A stretch of DNA of 31,883 nucleotides from JANWXR01 sp964608265 (GCA_964608265.1 CAZSNP010000060.1:1-31883); one strand, 5' to 3'. Counted from the first letter of the stretch, positions 15,691 to 25,214 are shown. The notes: a model not told the origin generated them from the sequence alone. Made by a program: numbers and translations.

Positions 15691-16422
15691 TTATCCGAGA
15701 TCAAATCCATAACTGTACGTTTCTATCGGATTACATTCCCCTTCGACTGCCACGGCGCCGACGTAACCCGGAGCGGGTTCCAGATGGATGAGCGACCACG
15801 GCGCATCGGTCGGGGTGCGGATTTCGATAAAGCGCGCTTCTTCGTCAGGACGGAGGCTGACATCAAAGGAATCAAGCGGGTGGGCCAGGCCGGTGCCCAG
15901 GGCTTTGATAAACGCCTCTTTGCGCGTCCAACAGCGATAAAAGCCCAGCGGTTTGTCCGCGTCGGCCAGCGTGAAAAACATCGTCTGCTCCCTGATCGAG
16001 AAGAATCGCCGTGCCAGCGCCTCCATATCCGGGAGGGCCCGGACGAACTCAATATCCACGCCCACCGCCCGGCGCAGGGTGACGGCACAGAGTGCCCACG
16101 CCTCGGAGTGCGACAGGCTAAACGCCAGCCCCGTTTCAGAAATCAGGCTCGGTTTGCCATAGGGGCTGAAGCTAAACTGAAGCTCTGAGGCCGTTTGCTG
16201 AGTGTACTGCGCGAGGATATGGCGCAGGGCTGCGTGGGCGGCGATGAAGCGGTCGTGAAGTTGTGGGGTGCGGAAGCGCTGAGCACGGGCCTTTTCTGCC
16301 TCTGAAAGCACCGATCGCAACTGAATAAGGTGAGCACTCTCCGCGCTCAACGAGATGCGCCAAACATGCACACTCTTGGGGGCAATGCTGGATGGGTTTT
16401 GGTGAGTGGGGGAGGTTGTCAC
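15691..16422 (-). CDS. 4'-phosphopantetheinyl transferase, Sfp type
   Basis: The 243-aa enzyme moves phosphopantetheine from CoA to a serine of carrier proteins of fatty acid, polyketide or non-ribosomal peptide synthases. Family signatures are visible: GKPSL (89-93), FSLSHS (101-106), the Mg2+ motif GVDIE (121-125) and WTRKEAFIKALG (165-176), with the WxxKEA core. The length is in the usual 220-250 aa range. GTG at 16422 is chosen because GAGGG lies upstream and it is close to the family N-terminus (VHVWRISL); a TTG at 16494 is possible but lacks a ribosome-binding site. No carrier protein or synthase gene lies in the window, so the partner is unknown. It is not clearly in an operon with neighbours. 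Confidence 0.92.
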   Translation of the reverse strand: MTTSPTHQNPSSIAPKSVHVWRISLSAESAHLIQLRSVLSEAEKARAQRFRTPQLHDRFIAAHAALRHILAQYTQQTASELQFSFSPYGKPSLISETGLAFSLSHSEAWALCAVTLRRAVGVDIEFVRALPDMEALARRFFSIREQTMFFTLADADKPLGFYRCWTRKEAFIKALGTGLAHPLDSFDVSLRPDEEARFIEIRTPTDAPWSLIHLEPAPGYVGAVAVEGECNPIETYSYGFDLG

Positions 16423-16940
16423 ATCTAGCTTGCCCTCATCATCAGTCGCCCACGTGGGATGGGCTTTACTGCACGGGCTGAGTTGGACACTCAATCAATC
16501 GTGGGTCGTGTCGTTGCGCCGAGCTTGCCTGGCGATCTGCGCTGCCCCAATTGCCGGAACGGCGCTTTGGGCTGGATATCGAGCAGACCGATCCGGCCTG
16601 TTTATGGAAGGGGCTAGCGCGCCCCGTGCGCAAAAGGAGACACGGGCCGTAAAGCGCAAAGCTACAGGGTGAATCACCGAAAAAGGGTTTGGCACGGTTC
16701 GAGGGTCAACCTTGAACCAAAACCAGGCTGGTGGGCAATATAGGGCTTGAGCCTGTGGCCTCACGGATGGCGGATTTCGCGAACCGTGAGCTTACCGGGC
16801 CTTACAATCCATGAGGGCAACGGTTGCCCGTCCTCTGGTTGTTCAAGTTCATTTCCCCGGCGACCCTCAATACCGGGCACGGAAAACAGCGTAGCACAGA
16901 AGCGCACAACTGCCTACAGGCAAAAGGATCACCAGTTGTA

Positions 16941-17040
16941 GGGTGCATTCCAGATTATTGGCCGCTCCTTCGACTGCGGCCCGCAAAAGCGGCTGGCCTC
17001 CGCTCAGGATGCGGCCCCGCCAAAATGTAGAAATGCACCC
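16941..17040. mobile_element. MITE-like 100-bp element with 9-bp target duplication
   Basis: The 100-bp element has perfect 9-bp terminal inverted repeats, gggtgcatt (16941-16949) and aatgcaccc (17032-17040), with a further matching ttggc/gccaa at the inner ends. It is flanked by a perfect 9-bp direct repeat, ccagttgta (16932-16940 and 17041-17049), as left by transposition. The interior is GC-rich and self-complementary (cttcgactgcggcc.../...ccgctcaggatgcggcc). It has no coding capacity, so it would need a transposase supplied in trans. Confidence 0.72.
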
Positions 17041-17056
17041 CCAGTTGTATTGGGAG

Positions 17057-17084
17057 TTGACAACGCCACATTTCTCATTAAGCT
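17057..17084 (+). promoter_or_regulatory. Candidate promoter of the large gene cluster
   Basis: A perfect TTGACA (17057-17062) is followed after 16 nt by TAAGCT (17079-17084), a 3/6 match that keeps the most conserved -10 positions. It lies about 160 bp upstream of the GTG at 17248 and 8 bp after the target duplication of the MITE-like element, which may have altered upstream control. Confidence 0.35.
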
Positions 17085-17247
17085 CTGTGTACGCAGCTTC
17101 ACCGGTATCCTAGCTGGGGGATGTCATCGAAGTGCTTCTCTTCTCCGTAACCAGCGGGCTTTGGCTCGTAGCCTCAGGGTCCAATCGGCGATAACGCTGG
17201 CCGTTGACGACGGTTGAGCGAGCGGGAGTACGACAAGGAGACTGGTC

Positions 17248-18357
17248 GTGGATTACGCCTTTGCGCCGAACGCGGATGCCTACATCGGCCGGGTACGGGC
17301 CATGTTTCAGCGCCGCGCCAACACCACGCTCATTCATCAGCGCCGCATCACCACCGTTCGCCAGTTCATCAGCCACCTCGACACCACCGGCAGCATCACC
17401 AAACCCATCGGCGACATCCTGCTCGGCGCGCACGCGAACAGCGAAGGCCACATCTTCGTCGACATGTTCCCGGGCCAGTCCGGCTCGACAAAATACGAGA
17501 CGCTGGAACAGACCCTCACGAGCACCGCCCGCTCCGTCCGCATCCCCGATACCGTCATCGGCTACACCACCGGCGACCCGCTGACCCACTTCGTGCACTT
17601 CAAGGGCTGCAACATCGGCAAGGTCCCGCGCTATCTGACCAAGTTCAAAGAGGCCCTCGGCGATCACGTCAACGTCACCGCGCCCAAACACTTTCATGGG
17701 TCAACGCCGGTCGAGGATGTCGGCTATTTCGAATACATGGCCTACGAGTTCGAGATTTTTCAAAAGGACGCTTTCGCCGACCGCGCGGCCGCCGTCACCG
17801 CTTTCGAGAACGCCGGCTTCAAACGGGTTGACGGCAGCGCGATGCCGCAGGCCGATTGGGCCAACCTGATCCCGGCGCGCATTGATCGCACGACGGAGAC
17901 GCAAATCGCCTCGACTCTCGGAGTGGCTATCGGCGGGACGCGGACTATTCTGACGCCGCGCCAGTTCCGCTTGAGAAACGTCGCCTCGATCAGCCGGACG
18001 ATCCAGTACGCGGATGCGGGATCGGTGCCCAGCTCCGACGCCGACCGGAGGCAGGAATTGGAGCGGGTGTTGCGCGACGATCCGCGCAACGCCGCCGGAC
18101 ACGCCTTCCCGTGGTACGAGCGGCTCGGCTACACCTCGTTCGCCAGTTTCTTCGCCGGGTATACGTGGACGTTCCGCCGCAATCGCAACAAACTGGTATG
18201 CAGCGGCGTCCGCCACGAGTACACCGTCGTCGTGCCCATCACCGATGTAGCCACCGGCCACCTCATCTTCAACTTCTACCCCAACGCCGGCTCGGGACAC
18301 GCGGCGGTGACGACCGGGCTGCAAACGACCGACGCAAAATTCTTCGCCAGCACTTGA
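17248..18357 (+). CDS. Putative caspase/C25-fold (DUF4347-like) protein heading the large cluster
   Basis: A 369-aa protein. Residues about 50-150 contain two motifs spaced as in caspase-fold/DUF4347-type domains: a strand ending in LLGAHANSEGHIF with His62, and VHFKGCNIGKVP with Cys121, followed by a helix and VNVTAPKHFHG. This resembles the HG...GCN pattern of clan CD peptidases such as gingipain, CHAT and DUF4347 proteins. I therefore suggest a cysteine-protease-like fold; activity is unproven and the His context (AHA, not HG) is atypical. Residues 160-369 form a second region rich in aromatic residues (WYERLGYTSFASFFAGYTW) that I do not recognise. Start is GTG at 17248 with a perfect AAGGAG 7 nt upstream. 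It lies 6 bp before the DUF6603-like gene and is surely co-transcribed. Confidence 0.78.
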   Translation: MDYAFAPNADAYIGRVRAMFQRRANTTLIHQRRITTVRQFISHLDTTGSITKPIGDILLGAHANSEGHIFVDMFPGQSGSTKYETLEQTLTSTARSVRIPDTVIGYTTGDPLTHFVHFKGCNIGKVPRYLTKFKEALGDHVNVTAPKHFHGSTPVEDVGYFEYMAYEFEIFQKDAFADRAAAVTAFENAGFKRVDGSAMPQADWANLIPARIDRTTETQIASTLGVAIGGTRTILTPRQFRLRNVASISRTIQYADAGSVPSSDADRRQELERVLRDDPRNAAGHAFPWYERLGYTSFASFFAGYTWTFRRNRNKLVCSGVRHEYTVVVPITDVATGHLIFNFYPNAGSGHAAVTTGLQTTDAKFFAST

Positions 18358-18363
18358 ACGATC

Positions 18364-21300
18364 ATGGCTGACCGCGACCCGCTGAACGTCCTCGCCGAAG
18401 AGCTGGCCCTCGCGCTGCAACCGCTCAGCGCCGCGTTCAGCTCGCCCGATGCGCTGCGCGATTTCCTGCAGGAGCTGGGCTGGGATTTCAGCGCTGCGCC
18501 GTCACCCCTCGATAGCCTGCGCGCGCCGGTGGAGCAGGTGCTGCAACTGGCCAGCAGCGTCGAGAGTGTCGAAGCCGCCGACATCGGCCGGCTGCTCAAC
18601 GGCATCCGTGCCGCCTTCAACGCCATCTCCGACCTGTCCTCCGCCGGCGGCCTCGCCAACGATTTCAAAAACGAGTTCCCGCGCCAACTGGTGGATTATC
18701 TCCTCGTCGAGTATCTGCTCCGCAACCAGCCGCGCTGGGGGAATCTGCTGCTGGCGCTCGGCGTGGTGCGGCTGGAGCGCGTGGCGGCGGCCCCCCCGCG
18801 GCCGGCCTACCTGCGCCGCATCTTCGCCTTCGAGGACTTCGGCGCGTTCTTCAACAACCCGCTGGTCTTTTTCGAGAACGCCTATCACTGGGGCGGGAGC
18901 GACTTTCGCGGCGAGCTGCTCATCGAGAGCCTGGCCGGGCTGTTCGCCGCGTGGGGGCTGGAGGTGCGCCAGCAATCCCTCGACGCGCAGACCCTCGCCG
19001 TGCTCAACGCCGGCGCGCTGCAACCGAACGACGCCTTCGACTCCTCGCTCCGCTTCATCATCATCGAGGACGACAACGACCCGGTGGATTTCGAGGCCGG
19101 GGTCGGGCTGTTCCTCCTGCCGGAAACGGCATCCGCCAAGCCCGGCTTCGCGCTGCTCCCGTTCGCCTCGGCCGGTCTGGTCGAGGAGTTCGCCCTCACC
19201 GATCAACTCACGCTGCTCTTCGACGGAGAGATGGATTTGACCGGCGGCCTCGGCGTGCTCGTGCGGCCGGATCGCGACATCGAGTTTCTGCTCGGCTTCG
19301 CGAGCGGCACGCCGTCGGCGGCCTCGGGCAACCTCGTCATCCGGCTGCGGCTCGCCAACTCCGAGGCGCCCTTCGTCCTCATCGGCGACCCGCAGGCCAG
19401 CCGCTTTCAGGTGGCCGGGGTCTCCACCAGCGCAGGCACACGCTTCCACTCCAACGGCAAGTTCGAGGTCTTCGCCGAGTTCGCACTCGAAGAAGGCAAG
19501 ATCATCATCAAGCCCGGGCCGGATGAGCAGGATGGCTTCCTCGCCAAACTGCTGCCCGGTGAGGGACTTCAGATCGGGGCGGATCTGTCCATCGGTTTCT
19601 CCACCACGCAGGGCGTGTACTTCGGCGGCAGCGGCGGGCTGGAGATCAACCTGCCGGCCCACATCCAGCTCGGGCCGATTGAGATCATGTCCGCGCTGGT
19701 CGCGGTGAAGTTCAAGAACGGCGGCATCCCGGTGGAGCTGGCCGCGACGATCAAGGGCGACCTGTCGGTGCTCAAGGCCGTGGTCGAGAATGTGGGGCTG
19801 ACGGCGACCTTCAGCTTCCCGCCGGATCGCAAGGGCAACCTCGGCCCGGTCAATCTCGCGCTCGGCTTCCGCCCGCCCAACGGGGTGGGCCTGACCGTGG
19901 ACGCCGGCGTGGTGAAGGGCGGCGGCTACCTGTACTTCGACTTCGATAAGGGCGAATACGCCGGCGCGCTCGAACTGACCATCGCCAATTTCCTCTCACT
20001 CAAAGCCATCGGCCTCATCAACACCAGGCTGCCGGGCGGGCAGCCGGGCTTCTCGCTGCTCATGATTATCACCGCCGAGTTCAGCCCCGGCTTTCAACTG
20101 GGCTATGGCTTTGTCCTCATCGGCGTCGGCGGGCTGCTCGGCCTCAACCGCACGATGCTGCTCGAGCCGCTGGCCGAGCGGGTGCGCACCGGCGCGGTCA
20201 ACAGCATCCTCTTCCCCACCGACGTGGTGGCGAATGCGCCCAAGATCCTCAGCGACCTGCGCGCCATCTTCCCGCCGCAGGAGGGCATCTTCCTCATCGG
20301 GCCGATGGCCAAAATCGGCTGGGGCACGCCGACGCTGATCAGCCTCGCGCTCGGCGTCATCATCGAGATACCGGGCAACGTCGTCATCCTCGGCCGCTTG
20401 CGCGCCGCGCTGCCCACCGAGGAGACGGCGGTGCTGGTGCTGCAGGTCACCTTCATCGGCGCGCTCGAATTCGACAAGCGCCGCATCTGGTTCTTCGCCA
20501 CGCTGTACGAGTCGCGCGTGCTCTTCATCACGCTCGAGGGCGAGATGGGGCTGCTGATGGATTTCAGCGACAACCCCAACTTCGTGCTCTCGGTCGGCGG
20601 CTTCCACCCGCGCTTCACCGCGCCGCCGCTCCCGTTCCCCTCGCCGGCCCGCCTCTCGCTGTCCATCATCAACGAAAGCTGGGCGCGCGTGCGGGCCGAG
20701 CTCTATTTCGCCATCACCTCCAACTCGGTGCAATTGGGCTGCCGCGCCGAGGCCTTCTTCGGCTTCGACGCCTTCAGCGTGGAGGGCTACTTCAGCTTCG
20801 ATGCGCTGCTGCGCTTCTCGCCTTTCTATTTCATCGTCGAGATCTCGACCGGCTTCTCGGTGAAGGTCTTCGGGGTGGGGGTGTGGGGCGTGCACCTGCG
20901 CGGCTCGTTCGAGGGGCCGACGCCGTATCGCGTGCGCGGCTCGGCGAAGATCGAGATCCTGTTCTTCTCCTTCTCGGTGGATGTGGACGTGACCTTCGGC
21001 GAGACGCGCTCCGATCTGCTGCCGCCGATTGAAGTGATGCCGAAGATGCGCGCCGAGTTCGAGAAGCTGGAAAGCTGGCGCGCGACGCTGCCGCCCTCGG
21101 GCCAATTGTTCGTCAGCCTGCGGCAGATTGACGCCGGGACGGCGCTGGTGCTGCACCCGGTCGGCACGCTGCAGATCAGCCAGCGCTTCGCGCCGCTCAA
21201 CCTCCCGCTGGATAAGATCGGCAATCAAAAACCTTCGGATGTGAAGAAGGTGACGGTGGCAGCCCAGACGGCGGCGCTGGCGGTGAAGGGGGCGACGCGC

Positions 21301-21617
21301 GAGAAGTTCGCCGCCGCGCAGTACCGCGAGATGGACGACGCGGCCAAGCTCTCGGCCCCGGCCTACGAGCCGCTGGAGAGCGGGGTGGAGTTGGGNNNNN
21401 NNNNNNNNNNNNNNNNNNNNNNNNNNNNNNNNNNNNNNNNNNNNNNNNNNNNNNNNNNNNNNNNNNNNNNNNNNNNNNNNNNNNNNNNNNNNNNNCGGCG
21501 ACGTTCGGCAGCTTCGCCGAGGCGCAGGCCTTCATGGCCGAGTCGGTGGCGCGCGACCCGGCGCTGGCCGATTCGATCCACGTCATCCCACAGGCTGAGG
21601 TGAATCAGGTCGCATGA
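18364..21617 (+). CDS. Large beta-rich DUF6603-like protein, interrupted by an assembly gap
   Basis: At least 1,011 residues precede the 100-N gap. Residues about 1-180 are helical (PLNVLAEELALALQPLSAAF...). From about 200 to 930 the protein is a long series of amphipathic beta strands with repeated GGL/GVGL turns (e.g. VYFGGSGGLEINLPA, PPNGVGLTVDAGVVKGGGYLY, GYGFVLIGVGGLLGLN), matching my knowledge of DUF6603 proteins, of unknown function, found in bacteria and fungi. No signal peptide is visible. After the gap the true tail is in a different frame (ATFGSFAEAQAFMAESVARD... to a TGA at 21615-21617); this frame keeps coding sense and its stop overlaps the next start as ATGA. The real gap length must be 2 mod 3 if the gene is intact. 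It follows the caspase-like gene by 6 bp. Confidence 0.85.
21396..21495. other. Assembly gap (100 N)
   Basis: Exactly 100 Ns inside the DUF6603-like gene; a scaffold placeholder rather than a measured distance. The frame needed on each side shows the true length is not 100. Confidence 0.99.
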
Positions 21618-24600
21618 CCACGCAACCCATCGCCGCATACTCGTTTCTGCCGTGGGCGCGCCAGGGCCTGGGCGTCTTCATCCGCGAGGGCGACCAGGAT
21701 ACGAGCGTGAAGGTTCGCGGCTCGGTGGATGTCAGCCTGCAGATCACGGGCGAGAAGATCAGCGGGGACAAGCTCACCGAGACGGTGCCGCGCGCGGTGC
21801 AACTGTACGGGCCCGGCGACATCGTCGGTATCGAATCGAAAGCGATTGTGCGCACGGAGCCGCGCCACTGGATCACGAACTTCGAAACCAACTACATGCC
21901 CTTCGTCGAATTCTACGACGAGGACTTCCCGTGGCGTTACACCCCGGCCAGGCCCACGCCCGATGGCAAGCGGCTGCGCCCATGGCTGGCGCTGGTCGTG
22001 CTTGCGGAGGGCGAGTTTGAGGAGCCGAAGAACGTGGCTGGGAAGCCGCTGCCTTTCATCGAGGTCGCGGACGCCGCGCAGAAGTTCCCGCCCTTCGATC
22101 AGTTGTGGGCGTGGGCGCACGTGCACGTCAACGGCGGGCTGGGCGTTGACCCGAACGACACGGCGGCCATCGCGGCGCGGCTGGGGCAGGTGGTGGCCGC
22201 GGATCGCGATCAGGCGTACTCGCGGCTGCTCAGCCCGCGCCTCCTCAGCGCGAACACGGGCTATCACGCCTTCGTGATGCCGAGTTTTGAATCGGGCCGG
22301 CTGGCCGGGCTGGGCCTCGACCCGGAGGGCGCGCCGTTCGCCACGCACAGCGCGTGGTTGTCACCGCCGTATGCCGGACAGGCCGAACCGGCGTTGTTCC
22401 CGTACTATCACCGCTGGTATTTCCGCACCGGTTCGGTGGGGGATTTCGAATATCTCGTGCGACTCCTCCAGCCGCGCACCGTAGATCCGCGCGTGGGCCG
22501 CCGCGATATGGATGTGCAGCGGCCCGGCGCGAACCTGCCCGGCATCCCCGAACTGGGCGGCATCCTGCGATTGGGCGGCGCGCTGCGCGCCCCGCTCGAG
22601 ACGCTTTCCGACGACGACCTCGCGGAATACAATCGTTTCGAGCAATGGGGCAAGCCGTATCCCCATGCCTTTCAGACCGCGCTCGCCGCGCTGATCAATC
22701 TGGCCGACGACTACGCCACGCAGGCCGCCGAGCAAGCGAATGCGAACAGCGGCCTCGGCCCCGAGGTTGAAGCCGATGAAGACCCGCTCATCGTCCCGCC
22801 GATCTACGGGCGCTGGCACGCGGAGGTGAAGCGATTGGCTGCGGCAGACGGCGACCCGGAAAAAGAGAAGTGGGTGCCGGAGCTAAACCTCGACCCGCGC
22901 CACCGTACGGCGGCGGGCTTCGGCACGCAGGTGGTGCAGACCAATCAGGAGCAATACATGGAGGCGGCCTGGGGGCAGGTGGGCCGCGTGCTCGAAGCGA
23001 ATCAAAAAATCCGTTACGCGCAGATGGCGAAGCTGGCCAGCAGCGTGTGGCATGCGCGCGAACTGGCCGCGCTCCAGCAACGAGCGCCCGAACACTTCCT
23101 CACCGTGGCCGCGCCCGTGCAGCGCCGCGTGCTGGCCGAAGGACTGACGGTGCATCATCGCGTGCGGACGAGCACGCTGCCCACGGTCGCGCTCTCGAAG
23201 ACGATGCGGCAGGCGCTGCGGCCGCGCGGGCGTGTGGCGCGACGGGTGGGGTTTGATGCGGGTCGCACACCGGGCAACCTGCTGGCGCGGATGAACGCGA
23301 GTGAAGTTTCTGCCGCCCCGCCGAAGGTCGTCGCGCCCAACCTGCCCACGGGCGAGAAAGTGGCCGACGACCTCTTCCCGCGTGACCTGCCGCGCGAGTG
23401 GGTCGAGTGGCTCGAGCGTTACCCGTGGCTGCGCTTTGCGCCGTTCGCCCTGGCGGCGCTCATCACGTTGCTGCTGTGTGTGGTCCCGCTGTTGGGATTG
23501 ATCGCTGGCCTCGTGCTGCTCGGCGCGGCGGCCTGGGCTTACCAGCGGCTCGACGACATCCTGCGCCGTGCGCGCGCCGCCCGCGCCCTCAATCCCGAAA
23601 CGCGCACACCGGCCGGCGTGGATGATCTGCCGCGCAGCCCGGATTTCAAAATCGATGTGCCCGGAACCGGCGCGCGGCCAACGCCCGGCGCAAGCGACAG
23701 CGCGGAGGCGGCCCGTTTCAAAGAGTCGCTGCGCAATGCGTACCGGGTGGACGAGGCGGAACGAACGATCCCACGAGTGGTTCGCGAACCGCTGAATCTC
23801 GGCACACTGGCGACGGCAACACTCGACGCGCTTCTGCCGGCGCGCACCATCCCGGCGCGCGTGCTCGGCACGCTCATCATTCCATCGCGGCTGCGCGATC
23901 AACTCACCGATCCGTTCGGCGAGGTGATGGCGTATCCCGAAATTGACCTGCCGATGTACGAGCCGCTCAAAGCCATCTCCAGCGAGTTGTTCCTGCCCAA
24001 CGTGCAGCTCATCGAGAACAACTCCATCACGCTGCTCGAGACCAATCAAAAGTTCATCGAGTCGTACATGGTCGGGCTGAACCACGAGTTCGCGCGCGAA
24101 CTATTGTGGCGCGAGTATCCCACCGACCAGCGCGGCAGCTACTTCCGCCAGTTCTGGGATGTGAGCGACTACCTGGCCGACCCGACCGCCGACCCTCAAG
24201 CAACGCGCGAACGCTTGCGCGACATCCCCGAACTGCACCGCTGGCCGGGGGACACCGGCCTCGGCGCGCACGACCACCGCGAGGCGCAGGGCGACAAGGA
24301 AGATGAACTGGTGCTCGTCATCCGCGGCGAGTTGCTCAAGAAATATCCGACCGCCGTGATCTACGCGCACCGCGCGGCGTGGGAGCGAAAGTCAGATAAC
24401 ACCATCGACAAGGGCAAGCCGCGCAAACTGGCGCCGCTTACCCCGCAGCAGGAGGCCAGGCCGCCGCGCGACATCGTGAAGACGCCGCTGTACGAGGCCA
24501 AGATTGATCCCGACATCTACCTCTTCGGCTTTGACCTGACGGCGGAAGTGGCGCGCGGCGGGCGGATGGTGGATGGCGAAGAAGACCCGGGCTGGTTCTT

Positions 24601-24922
24601 CGTCATCAAGGAGCGGCCGGGCGAGCCGCGCTTCGGCCTCGACCTGCCGAAAGAGGCGCCGCAAACGGTTGTGAACACGTGGAACGAGCTGGCGTGGACG
24701 GATGTGTTGAACGCGCCCGCGCCGGGCAAGTTTCTGCGCATCGGCGAGAAAGCGGTGACGCTGACCGACCCCGGCCCCGGCGACTCACAGGAGCAGTACA
24801 GCGAAGATCGCCATTTTCGCTGGCGCGCCGACACGCACGCCGCCGAGCTGGCGTACATCCTTTATCAAGTGCCGGTGCTCATGGCCGTGCACGCGGCGGA
24901 GATGTTGAAGCAAGCTGGGTGA
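21614..24922 (+). CDS. Large protein of unknown function with a central hydrophobic hairpin
   Basis: A 1,102-aa protein I cannot assign. It starts in an ATGA overlap with the DUF6603-like gene, implying translational coupling. The N-terminal part (1-600) is a mix of strands and helices, including a Tyr/Trp-rich LFPYYHRWYFRTGS (about 260-275). Residues about 611-650 are two adjacent hydrophobic helices (FAPFALAALITLLLCVVPLL / LIAGLVLLGAAAWAYQ), the only membrane-like segment. The C-terminal part (about 720-1102) begins with a conserved-looking PLNLGTL...LIPSRLRDQL stretch and contains FIESYMVGLNHEFARELLWREYP near residue 820, which I recall in other uncharacterised large bacterial proteins. 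No catalytic motif is evident. The hairpin could anchor the protein to or insert it in a membrane. Confidence 0.85.
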   Translation: MTTQPIAAYSFLPWARQGLGVFIREGDQDTSVKVRGSVDVSLQITGEKISGDKLTETVPRAVQLYGPGDIVGIESKAIVRTEPRHWITNFETNYMPFVEFYDEDFPWRYTPARPTPDGKRLRPWLALVVLAEGEFEEPKNVAGKPLPFIEVADAAQKFPPFDQLWAWAHVHVNGGLGVDPNDTAAIAARLGQVVAADRDQAYSRLLSPRLLSANTGYHAFVMPSFESGRLAGLGLDPEGAPFATHSAWLSPPYAGQAEPALFPYYHRWYFRTGSVGDFEYLVRLLQPRTVDPRVGRRDMDVQRPGANLPGIPELGGILRLGGALRAPLETLSDDDLAEYNRFEQWGKPYPHAFQTALAALINLADDYATQAAEQANANSGLGPEVEADEDPLIVPPIYGRWHAEVKRLAAADGDPEKEKWVPELNLDPRHRTAAGFGTQVVQTNQEQYMEAAWGQVGRVLEANQKIRYAQMAKLASSVWHARELAALQQRAPEHFLTVAAPVQRRVLAEGLTVHHRVRTSTLPTVALSKTMRQALRPRGRVARRVGFDAGRTPGNLLARMNASEVSAAPPKVVAPNLPTGEKVADDLFPRDLPREWVEWLERYPWLRFAPFALAALITLLLCVVPLLGLIAGLVLLGAAAWAYQRLDDILRRARAARALNPETRTPAGVDDLPRSPDFKIDVPGTGARPTPGASDSAEAARFKESLRNAYRVDEAERTIPRVVREPLNLGTLATATLDALLPARTIPARVLGTLIIPSRLRDQLTDPFGEVMAYPEIDLPMYEPLKAISSELFLPNVQLIENNSITLLETNQKFIESYMVGLNHEFARELLWREYPTDQRGSYFRQFWDVSDYLADPTADPQATRERLRDIPELHRWPGDTGLGAHDHREAQGDKEDELVLVIRGELLKKYPTAVIYAHRAAWERKSDNTIDKGKPRKLAPLTPQQEARPPRDIVKTPLYEAKIDPDIYLFGFDLTAEVARGGRMVDGEEDPGWFFVIKERPGEPRFGLDLPKEAPQTVVNTWNELAWTDVLNAPAPGKFLRIGEKAVTLTDPGPGDSQEQYSEDRHFRWRADTHAAELAYILYQVPVLMAVHAAEMLKQAG

Positions 24923-24953
24923 CGATTTGAGTGGGTTTCCGCTCTTGGAGTCT

Positions 24954-25028
24954 CTGTCAACGAATAACGAGACGAAAAAACGAATTTGGTGCGCCCCATT
25001 CGTTTGTTAGTTCGACATTCGTTGACAG
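24954..25028. repeat. Nested inverted repeat (ACGAAT/ATTCGT)
   Basis: The outer arms ctgtcaacgaat (24954-24965) and attcgttgacag (25017-25028) are a perfect 12-bp inverted repeat. Inside lies aaacgaat/attcgttt (24978-24985/24998-25005). It is AT-richer than its surroundings and could form a long hairpin 32 bp after the stop of the 1,102-aa protein. There is no T-tract; it might be a mobile-element remnant or a processing site. Confidence 0.7.
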
Positions 25029-25083
25029 GTAGCTGCGGAGTTTCTCTTTTGCACAAAGGAGTTGCGCAGTTGAAATGTAGAAA

Positions 25084-25158
25084 TGTCATTCCGAGCCGCG
25101 AAGCGGCGAGGAATCTCTAGCTTTGAGCCAGAGACCCCTCGCTCCGCTCGGGGTGACA
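25084..25158. repeat. Palindromic interspersed repeat (GTCATTCCGAGC type)
   Basis: The terminal arms tgtcattccgagc (25084-25096) and gctcggggtgaca (25146-25158) match at 11 of 13 positions as an inverted repeat, with inner arms gcgaggaatctc/gagacccctcgc. This is the widespread bacterial repeat type seen as TCATTCTGAGCGAAG...; it is non-coding and probably a small non-autonomous element. Confidence 0.75.
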
Positions 25159-25200
25159 GCGCGAACTGCGTAACCCGTAACACATTCTCACGGTCCGGCT

Positions 25201-25206
25201 TATAGA
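25201..25206 (+). promoter_or_regulatory. Candidate -10 box before the 1,807-aa gene
   Basis: TATAGA in ggcttatagagatc lies 8 nt upstream of the ATG at 25215, the same leaderless-like arrangement as before the VWA/FHA gene. With 292 bp of repeats in front, this gene may have its own transcript. Confidence 0.35.
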
Positions 25207-25214
25207 GATCACGC

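Larger units (their letters stand above)
16423..17247. other. Long non-coding region with short inverted repeats
   Basis: About 825 bp without a convincing gene on either strand. It contains several dyads: gccccgtg/cacgggcc (16621-16628/16641-16648, one mismatch), ggttc/gaacc with flanking ggttt/aaacc (about 16685-16724), and a perfect gggcaac-g-gttgccc palindrome (16815-16829). The MITE-like element at 16941-17040 follows. Small open frames here lack codon bias, ribosome-binding sites and recognisable motifs. It may hold remains of a lost gene or mobile DNA. Confidence 0.55.

Noticed and set aside
16406..16672. Small open frame (88 codons) and a CPNC-like zinc-finger phrase in another frame, possibly a transposase remnant
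   Set aside because: No ribosome-binding site and the frames break quickly; similarity too short to claim.
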